Shown piece after piece: positions 1 through 15,000 of a stretch of DNA of 64,000 bases (positions within the stretch are counted from its first letter, which is position 1; the number at the start of each line of letters is the position of its first letter). The stretch spans positions 310,001 through 374,000 of the forward strand of contig NW_002476544.1 of assembly GCF_000189635.1 (NCBI RefSeq), written 5' to 3'. The notes under the pieces were generated by a model, which saw only the letters and a program-made list of their open reading frames with translations, searched no databases and had not been told where the DNA came from. Source of the DNA: Tetrahymena thermophila SB210. Taxonomy: Eukaryota > Ciliophora > Oligohymenophorea > Hymenostomatida > Tetrahymenidae. A program made the translations under genes and the position numbers.

Positions 1-3000
1 CCCCATTTAGTCAGGTTCTAATGCCAATTTTGCATCCGATCTTGGACTTGGTTCAAGTAACCCTGGTTGCTGGTTCAATAATGCATTCAGTAAAGAGTCA
101 TCAGCCAATAAATTAATGTGTGTTCTTACTCAAGCTGGAACCGCATCTTCAAATGCTATTCTTAGTGAATACAGCGCAAGACTTGAAATAATAAATTTCT
201 AGGCTTTAACTGCAGGAACAAGCTACCAAATAATTATTGGTAAGATAAAAAATCCTGCTATGAGCTCAAGTCCCTTCTAACTTACATTTATGACTTATAA
301 CATTAATAACTAATACCAAATCACTTATTTAAATTCTATGATTTAGAATATTTACATTGGAGAAACTAACGACTCACAAACTCCTTAGACATCTACATAA
401 ATGATTACATTCAATGGTAAAGTATAAGATGCTAACTAAGACTTAGTTCACTCAATAATTAATTCTTAAAGTAGCATGTAGGACAGTGATTATTTTGTAG
501 CAGAATATCCATCAAACTACTTTTCTTCGACGAATAACCAAGGAGGAAATTAAAACCAAGGAAATATCAATACTTGTGATACCTCTAAATATTACTACTG
601 CATTTCAATGGATGATGTAAAATGGGTGATATGGAAAATCAAGACAACAATTGCTCAAAATACAGCCTAAAGCGCTAATATATCCTTACTTACTAATCCT
701 CTGTTCATATCTAGGGCTGATGTTACATTTAATTCTTACTTATTTGTCTAAAAAAAGTACTAAGGACAAGTTATTGAAAAAGTTCCTATTGCATCATGGA
801 ATAGTTTAATTTCTACGATAACTTCTCCTTCTATGAATTAAGTCAATAGTGTGAACTACTATAGGTAAAGCCGCTCTGCTGCCGAAATTATTGTATAATT
901 TACAACTTCAAGAGATCTATATGCCACAGGTTCTATTGTAATAACTTTTGATAGTTCATATGTTCCATATGCTCAATGTCGTTCAGATATTTCACTTGGA
1001 AGTAAGCTTTACTCTTCTGCAGCTAATAACTTAGGTGATATAGGTTGCTATGTCTAAGCAAACTCTTGGTATATTACAGGATTTTAAGATATGGCTTAAG
1101 GTAGCACTGTGTATATTTATGGATTAGTTGATATGCCTGCAACTACTGCTTCTTTTAGTATAACAACATTTGGAAATCAGCTCGATGCTAATATCATATC
1201 AAGTGGATATACAATTGAAACAATATCATCTGTCCCATCAATTACCTTGACTACTTTTGCTAATTTCTAATTTGACACTACTATGGCTTTAATTTAAGCT
1301 TCTCCATTGCAAGTAGGTTATACTGGAGATTTGAGAATATCAATTAAATCTTCATAGTCTTTATCAGGAACCTTTAAACTTTCTTTAGCTTAAACAAAGT
1401 TAATTGGCAGTACAACTGTAACAGACGGGTTTTAGTCTCTTAGTTCATTAAAATAATATATTATTGGCTATGCAATAGATTAAAGTAATGGTAGTATTAT
1501 TCCCTTCTATTTCGATAGCACAGACGTTACTAAATATACAGAAGCATCTAATTTTATTACAGTACAGTTTACGTTATATCAAACTCTTACTGCGAACAAA
1601 AATTATATAATTGTAGTAACAACCTAATAAATGGATGCAACAAAAACTGATGGAATCATCTGGCCTTTATAAACTGGTGTCTACAAAGTTGAGATATCTT
1701 TCCCAACTTAAAAAGTAAATTATTTTAAGAAAAATTCAATCATAAAAATATTATTTAAATAAAACCCTCCAAAATATATAAATTTTTTTAAACAATGAAT
1801 TTTGAAAAATAAATTAACTTTTAAAGGGGATCATTAAAAAAAATTTAATTATTTAATAGATTTTCCATACAGAATTCGTTGAAGTTTATGGTTAAAAATT
1901 TAACACTTTGAATTTTTATAGCACAAATAATGGAGTTGGGCTAAACAATTTGATTTATATTTCATTTACGCCTGCTGTTTAAATTGCTACCACAGATCAA
2001 CTAATTATTGAATTTAATACACAAAGTCTTGATTCTATAAACCTCTTTGGTTCTGACTTAGGTTTAGGTATGCTAAGCTATACTTAATTAAATGCAGATT
2101 TTTTATTAGGAACTAATGCAGGTACCTGCTCATGCAGGTTATACAACGGCTATTAACCTAGTGGAGTTGCAGTAAAAGTAGTTTGCACTTAGTTTAGCTC
2201 TGTAATATCGACAAGTGCTTAAGCAAAAATCTTCTTTTAAATTGTTAATCCTAGCTCAGTACCTGAAGATACTTATATTCCAATATTCATATATTCTATT
2301 TACTAAACACCTACAGGCGAATATAAGAAAGACAATTGGTAAATAGTTGAATAATAATTCAATATAAAATCATCTGCAGTTTCTACTTCTGGAACAACAG
2401 TAACCCCCACCAGATCTAATTCAGCTATGGGTGCATCTAATATATAAATAACTTTCTAGGTACCTGTAGCCTTTTCTTCTTCAGACATGCTTATTATAAA
2501 TATAAATGATTTGAATATTCCAACACCATCTACAGTAGATTAAACAAAAGTTTCTTGTACTTCAGGTACTATGTTCTTATTGGTAAATAATAAGATTCTA
2601 GCTTGCTAGTTTAATAGTGCAGTTACTTCTGGGTCAAACATAATTTTTTAGGGATTAATTTCATAATATTATTTTTCTAACCTTTTCACAGCTTTATCAA
2701 CAACATAATTAACTTTTAGTGCATATGCTTCTTTCCTCAGTAATAAATCTACTTAGTCCCTCCAAATTAGCTGTAATTCCATGTCTTAATTAACTCCTTA
2801 TTCAGCTACAGCAACAGATATCACAATTCCTAATCCGACTTTCATCCCAACTTCAACTATTTATTAATACGTTGATGCACTTTTTGAAATTAATTCAATA
2901 AATTTAAATTAGGTGACTTATATCAAATTTACTCATTCACTTACAGGAATTACTCTAGATTCATCTAAATCTGAATGTTTAATGGCTCCAAATTCGTAAA

Positions 3001-6000
3001 TTGAAATAATCTAATGCTACTAAGATGGAACATTATTTTATCTCACTATTAATCCTCCAAATGTAGCTACTACGAAAAAGATTTAATTTATTACTAGAAA
3101 CAAACCAATGTAGCTTCCTAGCTCTACATCTACTATTTCTTATTAGCCAATTGCTCAATTTTACGATTCATAAAATAATTTGATTTTTTAATCAAACGTA
3201 GCGGTATCTAATCCTACCCTTTTTAGTCAACCAACACCTTCCGTTCCAAGTCCTATTGCTAGTTTTACTACATTTTCTGCTGGAGTTCTTGATGATAATT
3301 CTGAAACAAGATATTTTGACTAAGAACCCTTTTCTTTAACAAATACTGACTTTGGTCCATTAGTATTTAAATTTTGTCCCTAAGAAAATATTTCAATTGG
3401 CTAGACAATATCATTTATTTTTTCAAATAATCTCGTAATAATAAATTCAGCTTCATAGATAACTGGTACAGAAATATATTAATACTCTCTTTATTGCAAA
3501 ATTAATGGATTAATTTAAACTTCTTGCACTTTTAATACAGGTACTATAGTAGTAACTGTAGCATAGGCATTAACATAATATACAAACTATAACTTTTATA
3601 TTGACACTACAAATTAGTAGAATTATCCTTCTTTACATGGTATATTTAAATTATTTAAATCATTTAGAAGATTTAAAATTTTTAAAAATTATAATTATAA
3701 TTAAATTAATAGGTTTTAAATGGAATATGCCTAATAACTCAGTATAATCCATCATGAAAGTTCAAATAAATACACCAACTTTAAAATTTCTATCAGATTT
3801 GAACTTTTTTGCAATTAACTAAGCATACAAAGTAAAGGCCATAACATCTACAACCTCAATAAATTATGCACATAAAGTAGCTGGATAAAAAAATATGTTA
3901 ACACTAAATTTGAATTATGCTGCCGTGTCTGCTCCAAGCATGCTAATAGTTGAATTTGAATCTTATTCTTAAGCTAGTGGCACTTAGCTTTATAATTAAA
4001 ATACTATGCACGGATTAAGTGATGGAGACCAATTTCCATGTTCAGGAGGTACAGGTAGCACTCCAATAACTTGCTGGATTCAAACTGGTTCTATTGATAC
4101 AAACTCGATGATTTCAAAACCTATAAGAATTTTCATAAAAGATATGGCTGGCACGACAGGGACTTATTATTTGTTTATTGAAAACCCTTAACAAATAAAT
4201 TATGATTTAAGAATCAGGATAAGGTCTATTTAAGGAACTAGTATGTTCACATTACAAGGAACGTATGAGGATTATCAGCTATTTAGAACTGTTACTAACA
4301 CAGACAATGCCTCTCCTCAGTCCTAGACAATTTCAGTAGATAAACCATACTCAGATACCACAGCTTAATATACTCTTCCACTATAAAATACTTCAGGAAA
4401 TGTGTTGGTGTATTCTTTAATATCAGTTACAGATTGTAATTTAATTTACTAAAATTCTTAGAGTGATATGATGTATTATTATGATGTTTCGTCTTAAACA
4501 ATTTATCTGATTAGATTCACAACAGCAGCAGTAAATGCAGCTTCTCCATATAAAATTCAAAATATGCAATGTAATCCTACAACAATAACTTATTATGAAG
4601 CTTCTTCATCTTAAACATCTTGGAGAGTTAACACAGGATCTTTATCATCAACTTCAATTACAGGTTAAGCAGCAACCACATATTTTTCAATTGTCCCTTC
4701 ATATACATAATTTTTCCCTATTAGCGGTTATACTAATGTCTATGGTGTCATCACATTTTAATCTTCTCAAGCTATTTCTATTCCAAGTGGATTATAATTT
4801 TAAATTACATTTTAGAATGGTATCACATTGATAGCATGCTAGGTAAGAAGGGGTTTATATTAAGGAAGTAATGATCTTTCTTATACTAGTGAATGCTCTG
4901 TTACATCAGGTACACAAATCTAAATTACAGGATTTACTGACTTAAAAGCAAATTAAGGAATAGAGATTCTTTTAAATTATGATAATGGTTCTTCTGTAGG
5001 AAGTAATCAAGTTAATATTTAGCTTAGTTCAAATTCATACACATTAGCTATAGGTAGTTTATCATTGTCCACTGCCTTAACAACTAATAATCTTGGTAAC
5101 AATTCTGTAATAATTTAAAGTAGACCCACTAGTAACCAATATTTATTATCAATTTCAATAACCCCTAATACTAATTTGTATGTAGATTCTATTACTAATA
5201 TTTTAAATGTAGATATAACCCTGAATAGTGAATATTTAACTAATAATTTTTTTGGAATATTCTAATGCTTATCATAATCTTCAGTCTCAATCATATCCTA
5301 ATCTGCTAGATAATTTATTTATTAAAATAATTTTGTTGTTTAAAGTTCAGCTAGTAAAATAACGTTACAATTTACTGCTCAAGATACTTCTGCTAGCTGG
5401 TCTAGTGGTGATACTTTTTCTTTTACCTTAATTCTGGACAATTTAAATTTATAATAAACAACTCCATTCAACCATGTGTCATCATATCTTAGTGTTACAG
5501 TCAACTCTTATACCTAGCTTGCTTCATAGTATACTTCTACCTTGGTAGGCATAGTTTAAACACCAACCTTACAATTATATTCCTCAGTTTCTACAAGCTC
5601 TATTTCAGCAGAGGCTAATTCTCTAACAGAGATATAAATCACAGGTACTTTACAACAACCAATTTCAAATACAAATAATGAGTTTGTTGTCTTATAATTT
5701 TATGGCTAAGCATGGCCAGATGATATCATATCAAATATAGGGTCTTCTGTTTTAAATGCCTAAGTAGATTGTTTGGTGTATGTATAAGGTAGCCTACAAA
5801 CTTCTGCTAAATGCTATCGTCATTATAAGAGAACTAATTACAGTAAATATTATACTAAAATTGCAAAATTATTTAAAATTTTTCTTAAACATAAATAATA
5901 ATTTTTGATTTTAAAATTTAGATTCTATCTTACTTTATGATTCAATAATATCAGTTAGAGGCTTTAGCGCACTATCAGGTTAATCTCTAAACATTTACAT

Positions 6001-9000
6001 ACCTCAAGTAGCTACTCCTACAGCAAGCCCAGTTTAGTGGAGTTTGAAGATAAATAAATTTTCAGATGCTACTTTAAACGTTAGTGTATCTCAAAGTACA
6101 GGTGCTTTGACTGAAGATTTAGTTACTAGTTTTTAAGGAACTGTAGGATCTGTACTTCCTTAATCAGCTATGACGATCTCCAATTTAAATGCTTTTAAAG
6201 TAGGCAGTTCAACTCCTGCTATTACCTTAAATGGAAATTTCCAAGTAGGAGACTATATTTATATAGTAATGGTAAAATAGAGTAGTACTTCAAATGTACT
6301 TGATAGTACTACTCTTTGTGTAGGACCATCAGCTTATTTAAATTGCAGGGTTTATGGAAGTGTATAAAACATTTTTGTTTTTAATTTTTTGACTGCTTAA
6401 ACTAATTTTGCTGTGTCATTATTAACTACAACTTTGAATATGATATCTTATACATAATTCAATAACAATTATGAATTCAGTTATTTTTATTACAATAGCT
6501 TTAAGTAAATTAATAATTCACCTACTTACCAATTCAAATCTGTCAGCTTTACTACTTAAAACAAAATTACCTCCAAAACTTATGCTTTGTTCCCTATTAC
6601 AAAATATTTAACTACTTATTTCTATTTCACAATAATAGCTCCATAGGATTTTACATCTAATGCATAAATACAAATTACAATTTCTTCATCAAACTTAGCA
6701 ATAAGTTCTTGTAGAGGATATTACCAAGCCTCATATACAAACAGAAACTCATTTAAATGTTCTGTTTCTTCTTATACTATTGCAGTCTTTATCACCTAAT
6801 AAATTTCTTCGGGTTAATCAATTAATTTTCTAGTTTCTGGTATTGTTTAGGACACAAATAATTTAGTATTCTCAGTTAACTATTACAACTCATATAGTAG
6901 CTCTACATAATATACTTAAATAGGAATTGATAGTATAACTATAAATAACACAGGTAATAATTTAAGTCCAAATTAAGCTACAGTTAACTGTTTTTAAATA
7001 CTCTCTTTCTATCCAATTAATTTAGTTAATTCATTATCACCATCGACTTATGCTCCAGTTCGTGTAAAGTTCTCATCTGCAACTGATATAAACTCTTCAT
7101 TTAATTCATTAATTGTTTATTTTTTTACAAATAATGAATTTACTGATTAGCAATACGCTGCTGGTATAACCACTTAAAATGCTTTTTGTACTTATAAATA
7201 AATAAATTCTGATGGAACATTTTCTTTCTTATCAACATAAATTTGTACAATGACATACTCAAATCCTTTGACTTATGTCACTGCTTCATAACCGCTTCTC
7301 GGAACTTAGACTGATTCTAAATTTAATTAGAATACAGAATATGAGCTTATAATAAGCTCTTAAATTAGAACAAATAACCCTGGGCTTTCAATAGTCTCAA
7401 TTTCATCTAATTTGTAAATTTTGACAGGTTTGCTAATAAATTTCTCAGCTACTCTATATGGAGAATTCACAACACCCTTCATAGCACAACAATACACTTC
7501 CTAGATATAAAACTTATATTATACTTCAAAGTCATAAGGAAGTCTTTCTAGCATTTACTTATCAATAAACACTTTAACAACAGCAGCTTATCCATCTGAA
7601 TACATGGAAATAGTTATACCTGATCATGCCTCAAGTGCTTTTATAGCTCTTAGCTCATAAGGTAAATTTTAAAGTTTTATTTATTCAATTAATTAGTAAG
7701 ATAAAAAGAAATATTAATCAAACTATTTTATTCATAAAAATTTCAGGTAAATAGTTGCCTTGCGATTTGTAATAAGCAACTTCACCGCTTGTACTATAAC
7801 CTTTCTGTGTAGTAAATAAAAGAGGTAATGATATAGTTATAAAAATACTTTCAGTATCTGCACTCTCAGCAGGTACAATTTCAATTGCAATAGATGATAT
7901 TACTCTTTATACTCCTTCAAATTTATACAACTTCTAGTTAATATTTAATAGCGTTGCATATGATACAACCTCAGTTTCGAACTAACCTCGTTTCTATAAT
8001 AAGAATAGAAAGGTTATATATTACTTATTTTAAATTGGAGCCACTGCTACTCCAACTGCTTCAACTCCTACGATGAATTTATATAATAATTAATTTGGTA
8101 GCTCAAATGCATATCTTCAGTTCACTTAAAATATAGCTAACATATTAGTGTAAATATTTTCTTAGCAATTTCAAATTTTTTCATTTTAATTTTTATAAAA
8201 ATTAGTAATAATGTTATCGATAAGGTTTAAATAAGACTATAAAATGGAATGTTTGTTTTACCTTAAAATCAAATAAGCTTAACAAATCAAGCTAATTTTT
8301 GTGAATTAAATACGAATTAATTCCTACCTCTGTGGGTTAATAGAAAAACATAAACATTCTATGGCTAAAAAAATACAGATTCTAATATCTAGCCATCTAT
8401 AAGAAATTTAAAAGTCCCTAATGTAAATTATAAAAATAAATTTTCAACTTCTCCTTCAGTAGTTTACTCTTGGTACGTTGGAAATGTTAATACTTAAGTA
8501 TGGAATGCATAAATATAAAGTTCATTAGATACAAATAATTTTAATCAAGTGGCCACAAGCTTTTCTATCGTTACTGACACATTAAATACTTTGATAACAA
8601 ATGGAAGCACTTCTTGGTTAACTATAACATTAAACATAAATACAGCTTCAACTGATTTTAATACAATTAATAATGCCAATGTCATGTAAATTATACTTAC
8701 TGCATAATCAGGAATAAATAATTTCTTAGAATGTTTATATATTCTAAATACCGGTGTTACTTTTTAAACTCTTCCCTGTGAAGTTTCATCATAAACATCT
8801 TTAAAAATTTCATTTGATTCATCAATAACTATAAGTTAAGCTTGGAAAATTTATGTGCGTGCTATTGTATCTTCTAATAGCTTCAAGTACGGATTTTAAT
8901 TATACTAGTATGCAGACAATAGTGCTACTTCTTTATCTAATACTGTATGGTCATTCACAAGCTCCTCTACTAATATACTTACTAGCGGTGCTTATGATTC

Positions 9001-12000
9001 TAGTTTTACTCTTTTCACTTAAGTTGCTGCTTCAATTTAGAAATACTTTAATAACTATTATGAAAGATAAATTTAAAACATAGTCCCTGGATTTGCAAAT
9101 TTAAAAGAAGGTAACTTCCAATTCTTGCCAGATTAAATTATAACTTCTGGAACCCCTATAACTTTTGCTTTCTAAAATTATCCCAATCCTATAATTGATC
9201 CTCAATCTAAAACATTATTCTGTGTTATCTAGAAACAGATATCTTAGTATTCATATGGATTTGGTAGAAAAGCAGATTGTACTCATTCAAGTGGTACATT
9301 TACAATTACAACTCCACAAAATAATATTCAAGCTAACACGATTCTAATTACAGGTAATACTTAATTGACTGATCAATTTGATTTAGTTTAAAAATAATTT
9401 TAGATTTCATTATTTCTGTTTAAATAATTTTTTATGTTTTAACTAGATAATATTAAAATTTGAAAATTTTGATTAATTTTATTTATTTAAATTTTTAATA
9501 AATTATAATTAGCGAGACTAGATATTAGTTAATCAGGAATGTTCAACACTGTATACTCATCTCCTTAGAGATAAGAAATTTAGATTTCTTACAACTCAAA
9601 AATCAATTCAGAAGTTCTTAATTTAAAAAATCCTTTTTACAAAATTACCTACACTTAATATTCAAACACTTAATTACAATGGGATTATCTTGAATTAAAT
9701 CTTAGCTTGAAAGATGGTCTTTCTGCTGGAAGTGCTACTCAAGAATCAATAATCTATATAGAATTCCCTTCAGGAGTATATCCTTATGATATTGGTCTAA
9801 AATCTCTATATGCATTAGACTCTGTAACTTTTTAGAATGGTTAATAACATGACTTTAAAGGTACATCAGGATTGTCTTCAGCATTTTCTAATGCTCTCTA
9901 TGGATACACATCTAAATCATAAGGTTTTAAGTTTGCTATATCTGGTTTTTCTACTCTCTCTTAATAGAATAATATGCTTATTAAGATTCCTCTTATCTAA
10001 AATGGTGCTGCCAATACATAAATTATGCTAAAAATTAGCACCCAAGTATGGAGTTCTTCTAATTAAAAATATCCTATAACTTATAATGAAATTACAATAA
10101 TTAAGAACACTATATTCACTAACCCAATAGTTAGTACATGTAATTACGTAGCTGCTCCTACAGCCAATGGTTCTATTTAATAAAGTGGTTCTTCTATTTC
10201 TATTCGCTTATAAGTAAACTAAGTTGGAGCTATATCAAATACAAATGGTATTCTCATATTCAAACCAACTAAAACCTTAAATGGATATAATTTGAATAGC
10301 TGGTCTTCTGCATCTTTTTCAGGAGTTAGTGTATCAAATAAAGATTAATACTCATAGACTTAAGTAGTAGTTTTGAAATTTTCTAGCTCAACTGCAGCCA
10401 ACTTAGACATGACTGCCAATGGATTTACATCAAGTGATGAATAGCTTAAGTTCCAATTTTCCTTTATGACTGCTGCATCTAACTCAGCTACTTTAAGCTA
10501 CTGCGATCTGTCAGCAACATAATCATAGTTTAATTACTATTCTTCACCCTTAGGTTCTAATTCAGTGACTGTGCTTGATCCAACTTCTAACAACAAGAAT
10601 AGCTACAGTATTGTTAACTTAACTTTCAATGTTAGAAAATTACCTGCTGGCTCTATAATAACTATATCAGTGGGTACTTAAGGTATTTTAAATAATCATT
10701 TTATTCATGCTATTTACTGTTCTGGAACTGCTCTTAGTACTTAAACCAATAAAGATATATCCGTTAATCCAACAAATAACGATAGTTAATTAATTATTAC
10801 AGGATTTAATTAAGTAGCAAGTGGATCATAGATAGTAATACTTTTAGGTCTTAAAACATAATATACACCTTCAGGAACTTATGTTTTCAATTACATGGTA
10901 AAATATGTTAAATTATTTACTTTTTTATTAATTAATTTTATACATCTAAAAAATTTTAGTCAGTTGGACCTAACGGAGGAAAGATTGAAATATTTGATAT
11001 TGGGTCAATTGTTATTAATAATCAATAGCCTATAAGGGCGTTCAGTACAAATTTCTAATTTAATCAGTATGTAGGACCTGGCTAATGGGGGCCTATAATG
11101 ATCTAGTATAAATTAAGAAATACTGATGTTAATTATGCAAATAGCAATTCTAAACTATTATTAACAGTCCCATCAGGATTTACACTTGCCACAGGTGGAG
11201 TTCAAAATATTAGATATTAGCAAACAAACACACTATTTTGGGTAAATTTTTGCTTAAGATTAAAAATATTTATTAATCATTTTAAATAAAGACAAATGCT
11301 ATATTCTCTTAATTGTCTTCAAATCCTATAAATATTAAACCCCCTAATACGCCATTTGATATGATTCACAACATAGAATACAATATGCTAGTAGAAACCA
11401 AAATGTCAGCAAGTAATAATAATGGTTGGTAATATCCTAGCACCTATGGATATTATCAGTTTATATTACAAGTTTTTAATCAAGTATCTAGTTTACCATA
11501 AGAAATTGGCTATGATTACTTCTTGGTAGCACCTTAACCTGACCAGAATCTTCTCTTATTTTAGCCCTTGCATAGATAGTCAGGTCACATGAATGTTTTC
11601 AGATTCTAATGGAGATTAGCTGTATCTGCTGTTACTGGAGATGAAATATGGATTGAATTCTAAACTAATAATGGTAACTATAATGATAATGGAGCATTCC
11701 TAAACTTTTAAAAATCATTTGCTAATGATTTAGGTAAAGTTCTCAATAAAATAATTTAAATAAATATTAAAATAAACTTTATAAAATAGGTACTGGAACT
11801 CCGAATAAAATTTTAGATTGTGTAGAAGGAGCTAACGCAAATATTATATCAAATTCTAAATTATTTTGTGATGTACTTTATCCTGGTGATGACACTCAAA
11901 CTCCTCCTAATGAAGTACCTGCAATAGTAAGAATCAAAATAACAAACAATATTGCTTAGAACTAGGTTGTTGAATTCTTTGTAGGTGGAGTGAAAAATCC

Positions 12001-15000
12001 TCTTTATGATAATAGAAGATCAGTTGTTAAAGTAAGTTTAAGAAAAACAGCAACTTAAAGTGGGTTTACTTATGCAAGAAAAGTACCATATTAGATAAGT
12101 CCAGGAGAGTTTACTACAACTGCTCCTACATCATTTTTTAATGCTGCTTCACCAACTCCAGAAATTAATTATCTTCCCTCACAGCCGATAGATTTAATAA
12201 ACAATTATTAAACATCGTTTTCTGCTAGCGGTCATGTTTGGGATACTGCTCAGACACATACTTGGAGAGTTTATTCACCAATAACTATGTAAAATGGAGA
12301 TTGGATTTTAGTAATCTATACTCTTGCTAACAACTCTTAAATGTCTTAAACTTGTGGACCTGTTTCATAATGTTATGTTTTCCCTTCACTTGGATGGGTA
12401 ATTTGGTAGATTTAAGGTGTTACTGTCCCATCTAATTACAACACCTTTTCGCTTACCAATATGAATAATGCTCTTTATAGATACAATGGTAATTTTTAAG
12501 TTGAACATTGGAAAAGCACGGGATTGCTATTGACCGCATATGCTACAAGTGGCCTCACTTATAATTTTGATTCAACAGGTATTACTATTTAGATCCGCCC
12601 AACACTCACCCCTCAAGATGTGAATATTTAAAAATATTGGCTTACAGATTTTTGGAATATTGCTTAGTTTAATATAACTGGTATATGGAAATATAAAAAT
12701 ATAAGATCATTTTGGGTTTATAAACCTACTGCACTTGCGTATTTTGATGTAGCTAAAAAATATTGTAATGCTACTATTTCAATTCCAAATAACTAAAGAA
12801 AGCCTTACCCATGGCGTATGAATTGCTAAATTTATGATTAAAATAGATTATACTTTGAAACAACAACAGATATAGATATAACTTTAGATTTATCTTCCTA
12901 TGTAATTTCACTTTTTGCAGATATATTTATAGCAGAATTTACTCCATCAGGTCTCACTGATCCATTTATCATCTATAGTAGTGTATTGCCTATAACATCA
13001 GACAATCAAAACTATGGTGTAACATAGATTACTATCAGTATAAATGTTTCACCCTATATATAACCAGATTTGAGATAGATAACTTTTAATTAAGTTCCTT
13101 TTATGGATAGTATAGCAAGAGCTGGTGATTTAGTAGAATTTTACATGCTTTTGTAACCAATGACTCCACTTTCTTAAAATAGAATAGACACGATGGTGTT
13201 TAGGATTCCTAATGAATTTAATTATCCTGCTATTAAGAGTTTAGATTAGTGCACTATAATAGGAAAAACATCAACTCCTGTCTCACAGTGCAATTTGTAA
13301 AGAAGTTATGGTTATACCTACGTAACTGTTATACCTGATGTTACTTATGATAATTCAGTTAAGATTATTAGCTTATCAGATTCTAACATCGCATAGTTAT
13401 TTTAGACTCCTTCACTTCCTGGAAATTAATATAACATTACAGTCTTCCTTTATGCAAATAATGTTTTGCTTGAACATCAAACAATTAATATTACTAGAAT
13501 ATTAGGTTATGCTTGGACAGTTAACAGTGTCAAAATGATAAATCATATTGACGCTCTTTACAACAACTTATACTATTTCTAAGCTTAATTGGGTTCACAA
13601 AATATTCAACCAGGTTATGATACTCCTGCTGCTACTATGTATACTTCGCTGGAATATACATTTGATAATAATGTAAATTAATTCTTACAAGATCTTGGAA
13701 CTGGTCTTTAAACTGGGTCCCAAATACCTTGCCTTGGAGGACCTACTCTTACTACTTACGTATAAAAAAAACTTACTTGCATTTTAACTGTCGGAACAGG
13801 TCCTTAAAATCCTCCTACAATCAATGTATTTGGATATGATTTAATTCCTGCTGGAACTGTAATAAGTATGTACTTCCCAACTATTCAAAATTTAGATGTT
13901 AGTCTAAAAGCAAACACATACACTGGTGTACGTATTTACTATAAATGGATTAACTACAGTGCCATCTTCTATGAGCCATATGTATATTTTTATTTTTTTA
14001 AATTTTCATTTTCAATTTATTTTTCTTAAAAAGTCTGTTCAAACAGCTCCAGCTACTGCATTGAATAGTTTAAGTCCAAGTATAACTACTGCAACTACTA
14101 CATCAAATAATTAGGTTGGTTAAACAAGAGATTATACTTTCAGTTTTTCCTTGAGTGGCAACCTTGCTACTACAGACTACTTAATTTTTAATTTCCCATA
14201 GTATTATTTTGATTAAAATGCTGATTATTCTTCTGTTAGCTGTACTGGATACAAAGTATTGATCTTTAGAGTTTCTAATCAGATATTCTTATAACCGTAG
14301 ACTTAGTAATCAGGAACAGTTTCTGTGGTTATTTAAGGATTAATCAACCCTTCGTACAGCTAAAATATAGCAGTCACAATTTAAGGCTTCTAATTTTCAG
14401 GGTTGAAAATGATTAAATAAATAAATTATTAAATTAACTAAAACCTTAATTCTCCAATTTTACCTTGCAACAAATTTACTACTGCTTTTGTAGTTTCAGA
14501 TTCTATTATTGGGGGATAAAATGGAGCTACTCTCACTGTTACATTTGTTACAGGACATTATATTCCCCCTACTACTGGAGCACTCAGTGTATTCTTACCT
14601 GTTGGTTACCCTTACAACTTATACGATATGCAAACTCAATGTGTATTAGTGGGATTTGACAAAAATGCGTAGTGTTCAATCGGTTCTGCAACTCGTATGG
14701 ATATTTTCTTAAATGGAAATACACTCAACCCAACTTTATAATACTAAATTATTATGAAAAATATCAACACCTTCGTAGCTCCTACATCTCCTTACAATAT
14801 GATAATTTAATCTTATTTCAATAGCAACATTTACTTGTAATAAATAATATGCTAATAGACAATCCCCTATCCATCATTCAGCTCAAATTAAATGGGAAGT
14901 TGTTCTTTAATAGTAAATTCATCAGTTCTAAATGTCAATACATAATCAATTTACTCCTTCTTGTTTTAATGCTAAAATATAGTTAGAAATAATACAATTA